A DNA stretch of 64,000 bases, taken from positions 49,106-113,105 of the forward strand of contig JBDQOI010000003.1 of assembly GCA_040261275.1 (NCBI GenBank), given 5' to 3'. Each line of letters starts with the position of its first letter. The first letter of the stretch is position 1. A program made the position numbers and the translations under genes. Shown here piece after piece: positions 62,947 through 64,000 of this stretch. The notes under the pieces were generated by a model. That model searched no databases. It was not told the DNA's origin and saw only the letters and a list, made by a program, of their open reading frames with translations. Source of the DNA: UBA8752 sp040261275 (lineage in GTDB: Bacteria; Bacteroidota; Bacteroidia; Flavobacteriales_D; Sanyastnellaceae).

Positions 62947-64000
62947 ATGAATCCTGATACACCCAAGGAGTTCGGCCTGAGTACGGCATCCATCCGAAAC
63001 CGAACGACCGTGGCGGTGCTCATCGCCATCATCCTGCTGGCCGGCATCTCTTCGTACATAACGGTTCCCAAGGAGAGCTTTCCGGAGGTTGTTGTACCCG
63101 AGGTCTACATCGGGACCGCCTACCCCGGAAACAGCCCCAGCGACATCGAAAAGCTCATCACCCGTCCCATAGAGAAAGAGCTCAAGGGCATCACGGGCAT
63201 CGACGTCATCACCTCCACGAGCCAGCAAGGCTACAGCGCCATCGATGTCAAATTCGATTTCTCGGTCACCCCGGAGGTCGGGCTGCGCAAAGTCAAGGAC
63301 AAGGTGGACATCGCCATGAGCGACCCCAGCTTTCCGGACGACCTCCCGAGCGACCCCAACATCTTCGACCTCAACTTCACGGAGCTCATTCCGGTGATGC
63401 AGGTCAACCTGTCCGGCGATTACCCGGTAGACCAGCTCGAGGACTACGCCGAAGAGCTGCAAGACCGCATCGAGGACCTTGAACAGATCAATGAGGCCCA
63501 AATCCGCGGCGTCAACAAGAAGGAGCTCGAAGTCGAGGTCGACTACCTGCGCGCAGAAGCCATGCTCGTCAATTTCAACGACATCGCCCAGGCCATCGGG
63601 CAGGAAAACCTCTCCATTTCAGGAGGCGACATCCTCATGGATGGACGCAGGAGGACCGTGCAGGTGGTGGGCGACATCCGCGACGCCGCCGACCTCGAAT
63701 CCATCATCGTCAAAGCCGAAGGAGGCCATCCCGTGTATTTGCGCGACGTAGCCAATGTGAAATTCGTTGACCAGGAAGCGACCAGCTATGCCCGCGAATG
63801 GGGCAACCCTGTGGTTTCACTGGACGTACGGAAACGCGCCGGAGAAAACCTGATCATCGCCTCCGATGAGATCAACCGCATCATCGAAGAAGCCAAAGCA
63901 GAATTCCTGCCGGCCGACCTCAATGTGAGCATCACCTCCGACCAATCGGACCAGACGCGCACCCAGGTCGATGAGCTTCAGAACAGCATCATTCTAGGCG
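62947..64000 (+). CDS. RND efflux transporter, N-terminal part (cut by window end)
   Basis: The first 351 residues of an AcrB/MdtB-type inner-membrane proton antiporter; the frame is open to the window edge. The first membrane helix (about 19-36, TTVAVLIAIILLAGISSYI) is followed by PKESFPEVVVPEVYIGTAYPG, a family signature, and the porter subdomains (SDIEKLITRPIEKELKGI). It completes the TetR-TolC-adaptor-RND operon after a 23-base gap. Sequence style fits the HAE1 type, but drug specificity cannot be told. Confidence 0.95.
   Translation, partial: MNPDTPKEFGLSTASIRNRTTVAVLIAIILLAGISSYITVPKESFPEVVVPEVYIGTAYPGNSPSDIEKLITRPIEKELKGITGIDVITSTSQQGYSAIDVKFDFSVTPEVGLRKVKDKVDIAMSDPSFPDDLPSDPNIFDLNFTELIPVMQVNLSGDYPVDQLEDYAEELQDRIEDLEQINEAQIRGVNKKELEVEVDYLRAEAMLVNFNDIAQAIGQENLSISGGDILMDGRRRTVQVVGDIRDAADLESIIVKAEGGHPVYLRDVANVKFVDQEATSYAREWGNPVVSLDVRKRAGENLIIASDEINRIIEEAKAEFLPADLNVSITSDQSDQTRTQVDELQNSIILG

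Overview
The window is a compact, GC-rich chromosomal segment from a member of the Bacteroidota, most likely a (probably marine) Flavobacteriales-type bacterium. The evidence is a gliding/T9SS type-B C-terminal domain protein, a second protein with a T9SS-like tail, a fused MurF-alanine racemase, a HU-CCDC81/SPOR protein, DUF4296, DUF5522 and DUF5723 proteins, a bacteroidetal SUF cluster, and promoter boxes of the TAnnTTTG/TAnnTTCG type in place of sigma70 -10 boxes. Nothing looks like a phage, plasmid, IS element or CRISPR array. It reads as core genome with no gene-free stretch over 300 bases.

Layout. 1-5.2 kb: the start of an unknown gene, a CoA-transferase A subunit and a class A penicillin-binding protein (all minus), then the RseP site-2 protease and an Hpt domain protein. 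5.2-11.3 kb: DprA diverging from a TonB-dependent receptor, KdsB, a HU/SPOR envelope protein and a HAD phosphatase. 11.4-18.1 kb (minus): a DUF5723-like barrel and a lipoprotein, a lipoprotein oligopeptidase B, then PssA and PurS. A tRNA-Cys with a shared terminator follows. 18.3-24.1 kb (minus): a modular GH81 laminarinase, Pgk and GlyRS. 24.2-36.4 kb: GpsA, a 1369-residue cell-surface protein, a coiled-coil protein, YraN, an unknown outer-membrane-type protein, an RluB-like protein with an altered active site, a polyprenol-P mannose synthase, dihydroorotase, a DUF4296 lipoprotein and an NAD-dependent epimerase. 36.4-41.4 kb: UvrC, an MbnH/MbnP-like pair and ThiL. 41.5-49.3 kb: a SUF iron-sulfur operon (sufA-B-C-D, tlyA, sufS, sufE, a DUF59 gene, dxr). 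49.3-53.6 kb (minus): a translation operon rplM-rpsI-rpsB-tsf-pyrH-frr. 53.7-59.7 kb: Tdk, MurF-Alr, DUF5522, HutU and a pentapeptide-repeat protein. 59.8-64 kb: TetR-TolC-MFP-RND efflux operon, cut by the window edge.

Genes are tightly packed. ATGA or TGATG overlaps link many neighbours (pssA/purS, GT2/pyrC/DUF4296, mbnP/mbnH, sufA/sufB, sufC/sufD, sufD/tlyA, DUF59/dxr, tdk/murF-alr, hutU/pentapeptide, tetR/tolC), which suggests translational coupling. At least five genes have the promoter box only 4-7 bases before the start codon, which predicts leaderless or near-leaderless mRNAs.

Most unusual: an intact RluB/RsuA-type pseudouridine synthase whose invariant catalytic Asp aligns with Glu; a four-cysteine insertion between the two catalytic domains of the class A PBP; an MbnH/MbnP-like di-haem enzyme and substrate pair with a His-rich loop and a T9SS tail; a 106-residue Ala/Pro/Glu repeat tail on ribosomal protein S2 together with a hairpin leader; and a 13-base-spaced perfect inverted repeat that looks like the TetR operator. 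I found no cluster that amounts to a wholly new multi-gene system.
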